This document shows, in pieces, positions 1 to 6,999 of a stretch of DNA of 12,597 bases. The notes beneath the pieces were generated by a model. That model did no database searches. It was not told where the DNA came from and saw nothing but the letters and a program-made list of their open reading frames with translations. The position numbers and the translations under genes are program-made. Position 1 is the first letter of the stretch. Each line of letters begins with the position of its first letter. Location: contig CAIWRE010000214.1 in NCBI GenBank assembly GCA_903914985.1, positions 1 through 12,597 of the forward strand, given 5' to 3'. This DNA comes from an uncultured beta proteobacterium. Its GTDB lineage: Bacteria; Pseudomonadota; Gammaproteobacteria; Burkholderiales; Burkholderiaceae_C.

Positions 1-1764
1 AAAGTCTGTGAGGCCTCCTGCCTTAAAGGTGTACCCGCCAACACGTCCCTGGCCACGGTGCGCGCTGTGAGTGTGCACAAACCCGGCATCCATCAGCTCC
101 AAGTGCTGGCCACACAAAGTGATGGCCAAACCGTCTCAGCGGTGGGCAACTTCGAAGTCGTGCCCTTGGTGGCCGGTGGTCAAAAAATCAAAAATATCAT
201 CATCATGCTGGGTGACGGCATGGGGGCCGCGCAGCGCACGGCGGCCCGTATCGTGGCCGGTGGCTACGCACAAGGCAAGGTCATTACCCCGCTGGCGATG
301 GACACGTTTCCGGTCACCGGTATGGTGAAAACCGCGTCGCTCAACTCCGTGGTCACCGATTCCGCGCCGGGCATGACGGCCTATGTGTCGGGCAACAAAA
401 ACAACAACAATGAAGAAGGCGTGTTCCCCGACGACACCATCGACCCGTTTGACAACCCTCGAATTGAGTATTTGAGCGAATACCTGCACCGCACCCAAGG
501 CAAGGCGCTGGGGCTGGTGACTACGGCCGACGTGTTTGACGCAACGCCCGCCGGTAACGCAGTGCACACCAGCAGCCGGGGCGCGGGCACCGGCATCGTC
601 GACCAGTTTTTGGACGACCGCCACCTGACGGGCCTTGCGGTGCTGATGGGCGGCGGCCGCAAATGGTTCTTACCCTCCTCCACCCCGGGATCTGCGCGTG
701 GCGACCGCACGGATTACGCTTTTTCAAGCACCGACGCGCATACGGCGGACATCGTGAAACGCTGGGGCGCATCGCCCGGTTCCATGGACAAAGACCGCAA
801 CCTGCTCGACGACTTTCAACGCGCCGGCTTTCAATACGCGAGCGACAAAACCAGCCTGGATGCCCTCAACCTGGATAAGACCGATCGCTTGCTGGGACTC
901 TTTGCCCTTTCCAATATGAATGTGGCATTGGACAAAATGGACGGGCGCCGCAACAAAGCCCGGGGCATTACGGGCCGTGTGGTCGACGACTACGGCTTTC
1001 CCGACCAGCCCATGCTCGATGAAATGACCGCCAAAGCCTTGAAGGTGCTGGATCGCCAGAAAAATGGCTTTGTGCTGATGGTGGAAGGTGCCTCCATTGA
1101 CAAGCAAGCCCACGCCATGGACACCGAGCGCTGGATGCTGGACACGCTGGAGTTTGACCGGGCCATCGCGCTGACCCAAGCCTATGCAGCCAAGCGTGGT
1201 GACACGCTGGTGATCGTGACGGCGGACCATGAATGTGCCGGGGTCGCCTTGATCGGCGGCTCCCGTGTGAGCGATGCGCGCTTGCAGACGCTGGTGCGTG
1301 AAGGCGGCGGCACAGCCCTACGGGATTCCGTGGTGGGCGTGTACGAGCAAGCAGGCTTTCCCCGGTACCGCATCGCAGCGGACGGCTACCCTGAAGCGGT
1401 GGACATCGACAACCGCCTGCTGGTGGGCTATGGTGCCAATGCGGACCGCATGGAAGACTTCCGCACCAATGATCGGCCGCTGCAAGACGGCCAGCAGCCG
1501 CTGGTGAAGAAAGAGCCGCTTTCCGCCTATCCTGCCGGCCCTATGGCGCGGGACTTGGAGGGCAAGTACATGGTTACCGGCCAGGTTCCCGGAGACAGCG
1601 CCGTGCACACTGCTACGGACATTCCCTTGTCCGCTTTTGGCCCGGGAGCCTATGCCTTTACCGGTGTGCAGGACAACACGGATGTATTTTTCAAACTGGC
1701 GCAAGCCGCCGTCAGAGGGGTCCTGGTGCCGGGTGCGCAGTTGAGACCCAAAGCCGGCCCTTGA
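1..1764 (+). CDS. Alkaline phosphatase, PhoA family (5' end outside window)
   Basis: Zn/Mg-dependent phosphomonoesterase, normally exported to the periplasm, releasing phosphate from organic esters. The frame is open to the left edge, so the true start and any signal peptide lie outside; the GTG at 58 is only an internal codon. Counting that codon as residue 1, the whole E. coli PhoA active site is present: metal Asp53 in LGDGMG, nucleophile Ser102 in TDSAPG, Asp161 and Thr163 in DATPA, Glu343 in VEGASIDKQ, Asp348, His352, Asp390-His391 in TADHE, and His517 before the C-terminal GPGA motif. The first 40 or so visible residues precede the catalytic core and read like the end of a beta-rich, Ig-like segment, so the full protein is larger than plain PhoA. 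Family assignment is very secure; physiological substrate and Pho-regulon control cannot be judged here. Confidence 0.95.
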   Translation, partial: KVCEASCLKGVPANTSLATVRAVSVHKPGIHQLQVLATQSDGQTVSAVGNFEVVPLVAGGQKIKNIIIMLGDGMGAAQRTAARIVAGGYAQGKVITPLAMDTFPVTGMVKTASLNSVVTDSAPGMTAYVSGNKNNNNEEGVFPDDTIDPFDNPRIEYLSEYLHRTQGKALGLVTTADVFDATPAGNAVHTSSRGAGTGIVDQFLDDRHLTGLAVLMGGGRKWFLPSSTPGSARGDRTDYAFSSTDAHTADIVKRWGASPGSMDKDRNLLDDFQRAGFQYASDKTSLDALNLDKTDRLLGLFALSNMNVALDKMDGRRNKARGITGRVVDDYGFPDQPMLDEMTAKALKVLDRQKNGFVLMVEGASIDKQAHAMDTERWMLDTLEFDRAIALTQAYAAKRGDTLVIVTADHECAGVALIGGSRVSDARLQTLVREGGGTALRDSVVGVYEQAGFPRYRIAADGYPEAVDIDNRLLVGYGANADRMEDFRTNDRPLQDGQQPLVKKEPLSAYPAGPMARDLEGKYMVTGQVPGDSAVHTATDIPLSAFGPGAYAFTGVQDNTDVFFKLAQAAVRGVLVPGAQLRPKAGP

Positions 1765-1765
1765 A

Positions 1766-1784
1766 GCGATCCCGCACGGGTCGC
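1766..1784 (+). terminator. Hairpin just after the phosphatase stop, possible weak terminator
   Basis: GCGA plus CCC (1766-1773, with T1770 bulged) pairs with GGG plus TCGC (1778-1784) around a four-base GCAC loop, two bases after the stop codon. Only a short ATTT follows, so it is a poor intrinsic terminator by the classical rule. It may instead protect the mRNA 3' end. Confidence 0.35.
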
Positions 1785-1825
1785 CGTGATTTGGATGGCG
1801 AGACTGGATACACTGAGAAGGATCA

Positions 1826-2860
1826 ATGCTTACCCGCCCGAAGGTCCTCATGAACCAGTCCAGCCCGCCACCGTCCAGAGGTATTGCTGCGCGTATTTTC
1901 CCGAGAGTGGCCGTAGGCGCACTGTCCACCATCCTGGTGTGGGGTGCCAATTGCCAGACGACCAAGAAGTCAGACTTCGTGGCGCCGCCTGCCGCTCCCT
2001 ATGCCAACAGTTGTTCCATTTCTGAATTTCGCACGCTGGCGCTGACCACGCACGATGCCCAGGAGCGCGGCGACGTGCTGACCCACTGGCTCAAGACCAA
2101 TTCCGGTGCCTGCTCCACCTATCAAATTTTGCTGCTCAGTAACAACCGCTCCCAGTGGATGGGAACGGCCGATACCGCCAAAGTCGCCGGGCTTTTTGAC
2201 CAGATTATTGAAAGCAAACTCAAAAATGACCCCCAGGCCTTGAAGTCGATGTATGGGTCAGAAGGCGCAGCAGCGGGCGGCAGCAAAAAGAAAAATGAAT
2301 CAGCGAGCACCGGCTCGTCATCCACTGAATCCAGCGGCGCAGCACCCCCTCCTGGCACCGTCATGCTGGCTGCAGGTGCGGCCCCGCCCGCAGTGGCCGT
2401 GGGCGCGGCACCGGCTGCCACCGCCGCACAAAGCATCAATATTTCTTTGGGTGCAAGTGCTCCGCAAGTGGAAGACCTCAGCCGTAAACTGCCCTTGGAC
2501 TCTGAACCCAAACCGGTATTTCCTCCCGAACGCGGTCGGCAGTTGAAGAACTATTTCGGCAAGATTCGTACCGAGATGATCCGCAATTACTTCATGGAGA
2601 ACAGTTCCCCCGGCAACTGCCCTGAAGGCTTGACCTTTAGCAAAGCAGCCGGCTGTGAGAGCAGGATTGCCGTCGCCTGGAAGTTCGGCGAAGCACTGCC
2701 GCCCGGTGCAAAAACCTTTCCCATCGCCGAGCCCCTGCTGTCCAAGCTGAGTTTTTACCCCGGTTACCAATTTGTGCGGGTCGGTACCGACATCCTGGCG
2801 CTGGAAAAAGACTCCGGCAAAGTTGCCGACGCGGTGCTCAACCTGGGTAAATCCAGTTAG
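1826..2860 (+). CDS. Putative exported protein with CigR/RcnB-like C-terminal domain
   Basis: I do not recognise a specific gene. The 344-residue product has a basic N-terminus and a hydrophobic stretch at about 27-40 ending WGANC, which resembles an export signal. Cys43 is a possible lipidation site, but Asn at -1 is not a standard lipobox. Residues 55-145 form a small domain with Cys63 and Cys96. Residues 145-215 are low-complexity Ala, Gly, Pro and Ser, probably a flexible linker. Residues 235-340 match the layout of CigR/RcnB-type domains: a paired-Cys CPEGL...GC segment, then FGEALPPG, then PGYQFVRVGTDILAL and a closing DAVLNL helix. CigR is an inner-membrane antivirulence regulator in Salmonella, and RcnB is a periplasmic Ni/Co homeostasis protein; neither role can be transferred here. 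ATG 1826 has AAGGA at 1818-1822, only three bases upstream; ATG 1850 has AAGG at better spacing and is an alternative start. Confidence 0.75.
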   Translation: MLTRPKVLMNQSSPPPSRGIAARIFPRVAVGALSTILVWGANCQTTKKSDFVAPPAAPYANSCSISEFRTLALTTHDAQERGDVLTHWLKTNSGACSTYQILLLSNNRSQWMGTADTAKVAGLFDQIIESKLKNDPQALKSMYGSEGAAAGGSKKKNESASTGSSSTESSGAAPPPGTVMLAAGAAPPAVAVGAAPAATAAQSINISLGASAPQVEDLSRKLPLDSEPKPVFPPERGRQLKNYFGKIRTEMIRNYFMENSSPGNCPEGLTFSKAAGCESRIAVAWKFGEALPPGAKTFPIAEPLLSKLSFYPGYQFVRVGTDILALEKDSGKVADAVLNLGKSS

Positions 2861-2866
2861 ATTTTT

Positions 2867-2902
2867 CGCTTGACAGGACGGCCAGATGCGTCCGCTTGAC
2901 AG
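2867..2902 (+). repeat. Ten-base direct repeat CGCTTGACAG in the gap before the hydrolase gene
   Basis: CGCTTGACAG occurs at 2867-2876 and again at 2893-2902, a 26-base period. GGACG (2876-2880) and CGTCC (2889-2893) between them can pair. Each copy contains TTGACA, the sigma-70 -35 consensus, but no convincing -10 box lies 16-18 bases downstream of either. It may be a tandem regulator site or chance. Confidence 0.4.
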
Positions 2903-2912
2903 TCCTTTTATC

Positions 2913-2919
2913 GGATGGA
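2913..2919 (+). promoter_or_regulatory. Ribosome binding site deciding the hydrolase start
   Basis: GGATGGA lies seven bases before ATG 2927 and overlaps the competing ATG 2915, which has no purine-rich site of its own. This favours the start giving MKKLQIPG. Confidence 0.4.
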
Positions 2920-2926
2920 CCGCTGC

Positions 2927-3871
2927 ATGAAAAAACTCCAAATTCCCGGCCTCATCCTGGCGGCCATCCTTCTGCTGGCGGTAGTCGGTGTTGCGGCCGT
3001 GTGGGCACCTGACCGGTCGGTCGAGGAACTGGCACCGCGTTGGGCCGGCCCGCCTTCGCAATTTGCCATGGTGGATGGCATGAAAGTACATCTGCGCGAT
3101 GAAGGCCCGCGTGACGATCCCCAACCCATCGTCTTGTTGCACGGCACCTCGGCGAGCTTGCATACCTGGGACGGCTGGGCCGCTGTGCTGCAGACAAAAC
3201 ACCGTGTCATTCGCGTTGATTTGCCCGGCTTTGGACTGACGGGTCCCACCCCGGACGGGAACTACCAAATGCCTGTGTACTCCCATTTCGTGGCCTCTCT
3301 GCTGGACACGCTCAAGGTTCAGCGCGCGGTATTGGCGGGCAACTCTTTGGGTGGCTACGTGGCCTGGAAGACCGCGGTGGATTACCCCGAGCGTGTGAGC
3401 AAGCTGATTTTGGTCGACTCGGCTGGCTATGCATCGGCAGCCGCGTCGGTGCCGGTTGGATTCAAACTGGCGCAAATGCCGATGTTGAGCGGTCTGATGG
3501 CCCATATCCTGCCACGTCGCGTGGTGGAGTCGAGTTTGCGCAATGTGTATGGCGACCCATCGAAGATTACGCCTGAACTGATTGACCGCTACTTCGAGCT
3601 GGCGCTGCGCGCGGGCAACCGGAGATCTTTGAGCGCGCGCTTTTCCCAGAACAAGGCCGGGGAATTTGAGGCGCAGGTGTCGCAGATCAAGCAGCCCACC
3701 TTGATTTTGTGGGGCGGCCTGGACCGGCTTATTCCACCGGAAAATGCCCAAAAATTCCACCACGATATTGCGAACAGCAGCATCGTCATGTTCGACACCC
3801 TGGGCCATGTGGGGCACGAAGAAGACCCTGCGGCCACAGTTGCGGCGGCGCAGGCGTTTCTGGATCGTTGA
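2927..3871 (+). CDS. Membrane-anchored alpha/beta-hydrolase
   Basis: Alpha/beta-hydrolase fold enzyme of about 314 residues, acting on an ester, amide or C-C bond of unknown substrate. Numbering from ATG 2927, a basic MKK and a hydrophobic helix at about 7-26 form an uncleaved signal anchor or signal peptide, placing the enzyme on the periplasmic side. The core follows: oxyanion-hole HG at 72-73 in LLHGTSAS, the DLPGFG turn at 98-103, nucleophile Ser140 in GNSLGG, acid Asp266 in LWGGLDRLIP, and catalytic His294 in LGHVGHEED. A cap region at about 170-235 separates the strands. ATG 2927 is preferred over ATG 2915 because it opens the signal sequence and has GGATGGA seven bases upstream. Fold and triad are certain; MhpC/BphD-like sequence style does not establish substrate. 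Confidence 0.88.
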   Translation: MKKLQIPGLILAAILLLAVVGVAAVWAPDRSVEELAPRWAGPPSQFAMVDGMKVHLRDEGPRDDPQPIVLLHGTSASLHTWDGWAAVLQTKHRVIRVDLPGFGLTGPTPDGNYQMPVYSHFVASLLDTLKVQRAVLAGNSLGGYVAWKTAVDYPERVSKLILVDSAGYASAAASVPVGFKLAQMPMLSGLMAHILPRRVVESSLRNVYGDPSKITPELIDRYFELALRAGNRRSLSARFSQNKAGEFEAQVSQIKQPTLILWGGLDRLIPPENAQKFHHDIANSSIVMFDTLGHVGHEEDPAATVAAAQAFLDR

Positions 3872-3904
3872 GCAAATCCATGGACTTCTGCAAGCTCTGA
3901 GGCC

Positions 3905-4459
3905 ATGGGGAACAGCCCTGACTTTTTGGAGCGCGCCAGAGCGCAATGGCGCTGGCGCGGCAAAGACCGCCCATCCTTTGCCGACGTCCCCGGGCCGGGC
4001 CAGGTCTCTGTCTGGGACTTTCCCCGGCCTCCACTGCTGGTTCGCGAAACCCGCGAGATCGTGGTCTTCTGGGGTGGGACGCAAGTCGCGAGAACGCGTG
4101 GGGCCTGGGCAGTACGGGAGACCGCACATCCGCCTACGTTCTATCTGCCTTTAGCGGATGTCAACCGGGCCCTCCTGCGGGCGGCGGGAGGTGGTTCTTT
4201 TTGTGAGTGGAAAGGCCCTGCGCATTATTGGGATCTGGTAGACGGTTCACGCTCTTTGGAGCAGGTCGCCTGGGGCTATCCACACCCCTTGGCTGGCGCC
4301 GAGCCGCTGGCAGATTGCATTGCTTTTTATGCGCACCAACTCCACTGCCAGGTCGACGGGGCTCCAGTCACTGCGCAACCGGGAGGCTTTTATGGTGGGT
4401 GGATTACCCCCGATTTGGCCGGGCCGTTCAAGGGCGACCCGGGCAGCGGCGCCTGGTAA
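3905..4459 (+). CDS. DUF427 domain protein
   Basis: Protein of 184 residues in the DUF427 family (PF04248), small soluble proteins of unknown biochemical role that are widespread in bacteria and also found in fungi. Family marks seen in order: substrate-like strand EIVVFWGGTQVART at about 51-64, HPPTFYLPLADV at 75-86, Cys100 and Lys103-Gly104 in CEWKGPAHYW, aromatic strand WGYPHP at 123-128, FY at 141-142, and the C-terminal YGGWITPDLAGPFKG stretch ending GAW. No signal peptide or membrane helix is visible, so it is probably cytoplasmic. It begins 33 bases after the hydrolase gene and may be cotranscribed, with GAGG just before the ATG. Family call is strong; function unknown. Confidence 0.88.
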   Translation: MGNSPDFLERARAQWRWRGKDRPSFADVPGPGQVSVWDFPRPPLLVRETREIVVFWGGTQVARTRGAWAVRETAHPPTFYLPLADVNRALLRAAGGGSFCEWKGPAHYWDLVDGSRSLEQVAWGYPHPLAGAEPLADCIAFYAHQLHCQVDGAPVTAQPGGFYGGWITPDLAGPFKGDPGSGAW

Positions 4460-4477
4460 AGAACTCCCGGGCGTAGG

Positions 4478-4543
4478 GGCTTGAGGCGGGTTCGACCGGG
4501 CTGATCGGATGATCGCTCAAGACGCCTCTCTCAGGCGCAAGCC
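4478..4543 (+). other. Leader region with competing RNA pairings
   Basis: In the 177-base gap between the DUF427 gene and the TetR-synthetase gene, GGCTTG (4478-4483) can pair with CAAGCC (4538-4543) and AGGCG (4484-4488) with CGCCT (4523-4527). Two alternatives compete: CGCCT with AGGCG at 4533-4537 as a tight hairpin with a CTCTC loop, and CTTGAG (4480-4485) with CTCAAG (4516-4521). A small GATC-GGAT-GATC hairpin (4503-4514) sits inside. No T-run follows, so it is not an ordinary terminator. I recognise no known riboswitch class. Confidence 0.3.
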
Positions 4544-4619
4544 TTAGTCGCAGTAGTGACTGATGTTGCGCCGCATCCAAGGGTAAGTCCCCGTACCTGC
4601 GTTGAAGCATGCAGATTAT

Positions 4620-4669
4620 GGTTCGTTTAGTTCGATGTGATACTTCCAAGTAACCAACCTAAACAAACC
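4620..4669 (+). promoter_or_regulatory. Imperfect inverted repeat, candidate operator of the TetR domain
   Basis: GGTTCGTTTAG (4620-4630) is repeated inverted as CTAAACAAACC (4659-4669) with one mismatch and a 28-base spacer. TetR-family proteins usually autoregulate from palindromes near their own start, so the location suits an operator. The spacer is longer than a single TetR dimer site, so it may be two half-sites or an RNA stem. If translation begins at GTG 4637 the right arm lies in codons 8-11; if at GTG 4679 the whole repeat is in the leader. Confidence 0.35.
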
Positions 4670-6988
4670 GCTATTTCCGTGCAAAAAACCGCGTCGTCTG
4701 TTGCCCTTGCCAGTCCGGCCCACACCGGTAAAGCCGTGGATTCTCCTTGGAAAGCGCACCGCGCAAGCGAGCCTCAGCGCAGTGACAAAAAAGATGCGGT
4801 GCTACTCGCTGGCGCCCGCCTTTTCACCCGCAAGGGCTTTCAAGGCACCTCGCTCGACGACATCGCGCAGAGCCTGGGAGTAACCAAGCCAACCCTGTAT
4901 TACTACATCGCCAACAAAGAAGAAATCCTGATTGAGTGCGTGGAGCGTGGCCTGACCGCATTTCATCAAGGCTTGGCCACCTTGGTGCAGTCTGGAATGA
5001 GCGAGCGTGAATTGCTGCGTGCCGCCATGGCTTTGTATGCCGAAGTGGTGACCAGTGACTTTGGCATGTGTGCCAGCCGCGTCGGCGAAGACCCTTTGAG
5101 CGAAGACAAGCGGCGTGCACTGCGCCAGCGCAAGGCCGAGGTGGACGTGGACTTTCGCCAGCTTATTGAGCAAGGCATGCAGCGCGGCTGGATCGTCGCG
5201 GGAGACGCCGCCGTGGCAGCGTTCACCGTGGTGGGCGCGCTCAGCGGCATTGGCCGCTGGTACCGGCCCGAGACCCATTCGCCCCAGAGCCTCAAGGACG
5301 CTGTGCAGCACTGCATCGAGATGCTGCTGCGCGGTGTACTTAGTGCTCCGGCGTCCGCCTCATTTTCTGAACCACCACAAGGGCTTGCAGCCATGACCGC
5401 ACTGCGCCGCGAAAACCATTTTGAAAACCGTCTGGTGCTTTGCTACGCCGGGCGTCCTTCCAACTTAGCGGAAATGCTCGCTTCCGCGTTGGCCCAGCGG
5501 CCCGACGCGCTCGCCGTGGTGTGTGGCGATGTGCGCCTGAGTTGGCGCGAGCTGCACCACGCTGCCACCAAATGCGCCGCAGGCCTGGTTCAGCGCGGTG
5601 TCGCCAGCGGAGACCGGGTCGCGATGCACTTGGGCAACGCGCCCGAATTCATCATCGTGGCACTGGCCTGTGCTTGGATGGGCGCCGTGCTGGTGCCCAT
5701 CAGTGCGCGCGCACGCGGCATTGAGCTCGACTATGTGCTGCGCGACTCGGGCGCGGTTGCGCTGGTCTGCTCCCCCGATGTTGCCCAATGGCAGCCCGCT
5801 GTCGATCAACTGCCCGCATTGCAAATGCGTTTCGTGACGGGCACCGTGCCGGCCGATGGCTTTGAGCCCTTTGCCAGCCTGATGCAGGCGCAGCCGCAGG
5901 GGCAAGCCCACCGGGCACACGAAGAAGACCTGGCCGTGCTGCTTTACACATCGGGCACGACCGGGCGGCCCAAGGGCGCCATGCTGACACACCTCAACAT
6001 CCTGCATTCGGTCATGCATTACGTGGAGCGCATGGGTTTGAGCGAGCGCGACATCTCGCTGGTGGCGGTGCCCATGAGCCATGTCACCGGCTTGGTCGCT
6101 CAGCTCTACACCATGCTATACTGCCAGGGCAGGACGGTGGTCATGTCGCAGTTCAAGGCCGCAGACTTTGTGCGTCTTGCCAGTGCCGAGCGCATCACCC
6201 ACGCCATCATGGTGCCCGCCATGTACAACCTGTGCCTCCTGCTGCCCGACTTGCAGGCGCACGACCTGAGCGCATGGCGCATTGGCGCTTTTGGTGGCGC
6301 GTCGATGCCCACAGCCACCATCGACGGGCTGGCGCAGCGTCTGCCCGGTTTGGTACTGATGAACGCCTATGGCGCGACCGAGACCTGCTCTCCCGCCACC
6401 ATCATGCCGCAGGGCCAGACCGACAGCCACCGCGACAGCGTCGGCCTGCCCGTACCCTGCGCCGAGATTTGCATCATGGATGAGGCCGGCAACGAAGTGC
6501 CGCGTGGTGCAGTCGGTGAGATCTGGATTGCCGGGCCCATGGTGGTTCCCGGTTACTGGCGCAATGAGGCGGCCACCGCCAGCGAGTTCAAAGCGGGTTT
6601 CTGGCGCTCGGGGGACATCGGCAGCATGGACGCCCAAGGCTATGTACGGGTGCTGGACCGCAAAAAAGATGTGATCAACCGCGGTGGCTACAAGGTTTAC
6701 TGTGCCCAGGTGGAAAACGCACTGAGCGAGCATCCCGATGTCCTGGAAGTGGCACTGGTGGGCGTGCCCTGCGCCGTGTTGGGTGAGCGGGTGCATGCTT
6801 TTGTGTCGGTTCGCGCGTTCGGTGATCACACCAACGCCCAGGCCATGCAGGCCTTTTGCAGCCAGCGCATGGCCGACTATGCCGTGCCCGAGACCTGGAC
6901 CATAGACACGGAGCCCTTGCCGCGCAACCTGAACGGCAAGATCATCAAACGCGAGTTGCGCCAAACCCTGCACGCTGCCCTCATCTGA
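4637..6988 (+). CDS. TetR-type regulator fused to AMP-forming acyl-CoA synthetase
   Basis: A single uninterrupted frame of 783 codons holds two complete proteins. Residues about 50-100 are a TetR N-terminal domain with helix-turn-helix LDDIAQSLGVTKPTLYYY (73-90), followed by an all-helical ligand-type domain to about 235. A short linker of Ala, Ser and Pro (236-252) leads into an adenylate-forming ligase. Its motifs are P-loop YTSGTTGRPKG (437-447), YGATET (578-583), RSGDIG with Asp660, DRKKD hinge (674-678), GGYKVY (683-688), and catalytic Lys768 in NLNGK. It should activate a carboxylic acid with ATP and transfer it to CoA; the substrate is unknown. Met253 has AAGGG upstream and could start a separate synthetase. 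The N-terminal start is uncertain: GTG 4637, 4679 and 4736 are possible, none with a good ribosome site, and an in-frame TAG lies at 4628. It leads the transporter operon, with an 11-base gap to the next gene. Confidence 0.88.
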   Translation: MILPSNQPKQTAISVQKTASSVALASPAHTGKAVDSPWKAHRASEPQRSDKKDAVLLAGARLFTRKGFQGTSLDDIAQSLGVTKPTLYYYIANKEEILIECVERGLTAFHQGLATLVQSGMSERELLRAAMALYAEVVTSDFGMCASRVGEDPLSEDKRRALRQRKAEVDVDFRQLIEQGMQRGWIVAGDAAVAAFTVVGALSGIGRWYRPETHSPQSLKDAVQHCIEMLLRGVLSAPASASFSEPPQGLAAMTALRRENHFENRLVLCYAGRPSNLAEMLASALAQRPDALAVVCGDVRLSWRELHHAATKCAAGLVQRGVASGDRVAMHLGNAPEFIIVALACAWMGAVLVPISARARGIELDYVLRDSGAVALVCSPDVAQWQPAVDQLPALQMRFVTGTVPADGFEPFASLMQAQPQGQAHRAHEEDLAVLLYTSGTTGRPKGAMLTHLNILHSVMHYVERMGLSERDISLVAVPMSHVTGLVAQLYTMLYCQGRTVVMSQFKAADFVRLASAERITHAIMVPAMYNLCLLLPDLQAHDLSAWRIGAFGGASMPTATIDGLAQRLPGLVLMNAYGATETCSPATIMPQGQTDSHRDSVGLPVPCAEICIMDEAGNEVPRGAVGEIWIAGPMVVPGYWRNEAATASEFKAGFWRSGDIGSMDAQGYVRVLDRKKDVINRGGYKVYCAQVENALSEHPDVLEVALVGVPCAVLGERVHAFVSVRAFGDHTNAQAMQAFCSQRMADYAVPETWTIDTEPLPRNLNGKIIKRELRQTLHAALI

Positions 6989-6999
6989 ACGAGAACCCC

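Noticed and set aside
58..60. GTG as the true start of the alkaline phosphatase
   Set aside because: There is no signal peptide after it, no ribosome site, and the frame is open to the left edge.
2870..2924. Sigma-70 promoter built on TTGACA
   Set aside because: Neither TTGACA copy has a recognisable -10 box at 16-18 bases, so no promoter is called.
2318..4129. Open frame of about 600 codons on the - strand across three + strand genes
   Set aside because: It is antisense to three proteins with clear motifs or domain patterns, its translation is rich in Arg, His and Gln with no recognisable domain, and long antisense frames are common in GC-rich DNA.
4489..4497. GGTTCGACC resembling a tRNA T-arm
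   Set aside because: No acceptor stem, D-arm or anticodon arm could be assembled around it.
6856..6999. Longer start for the first permease
   Set aside because: The added 48 residues overlap the C-terminal catalytic part of the synthetase in another frame and are polar and basic, unlike a permease N-terminus; ATG 7000 opens directly before the first membrane helix.
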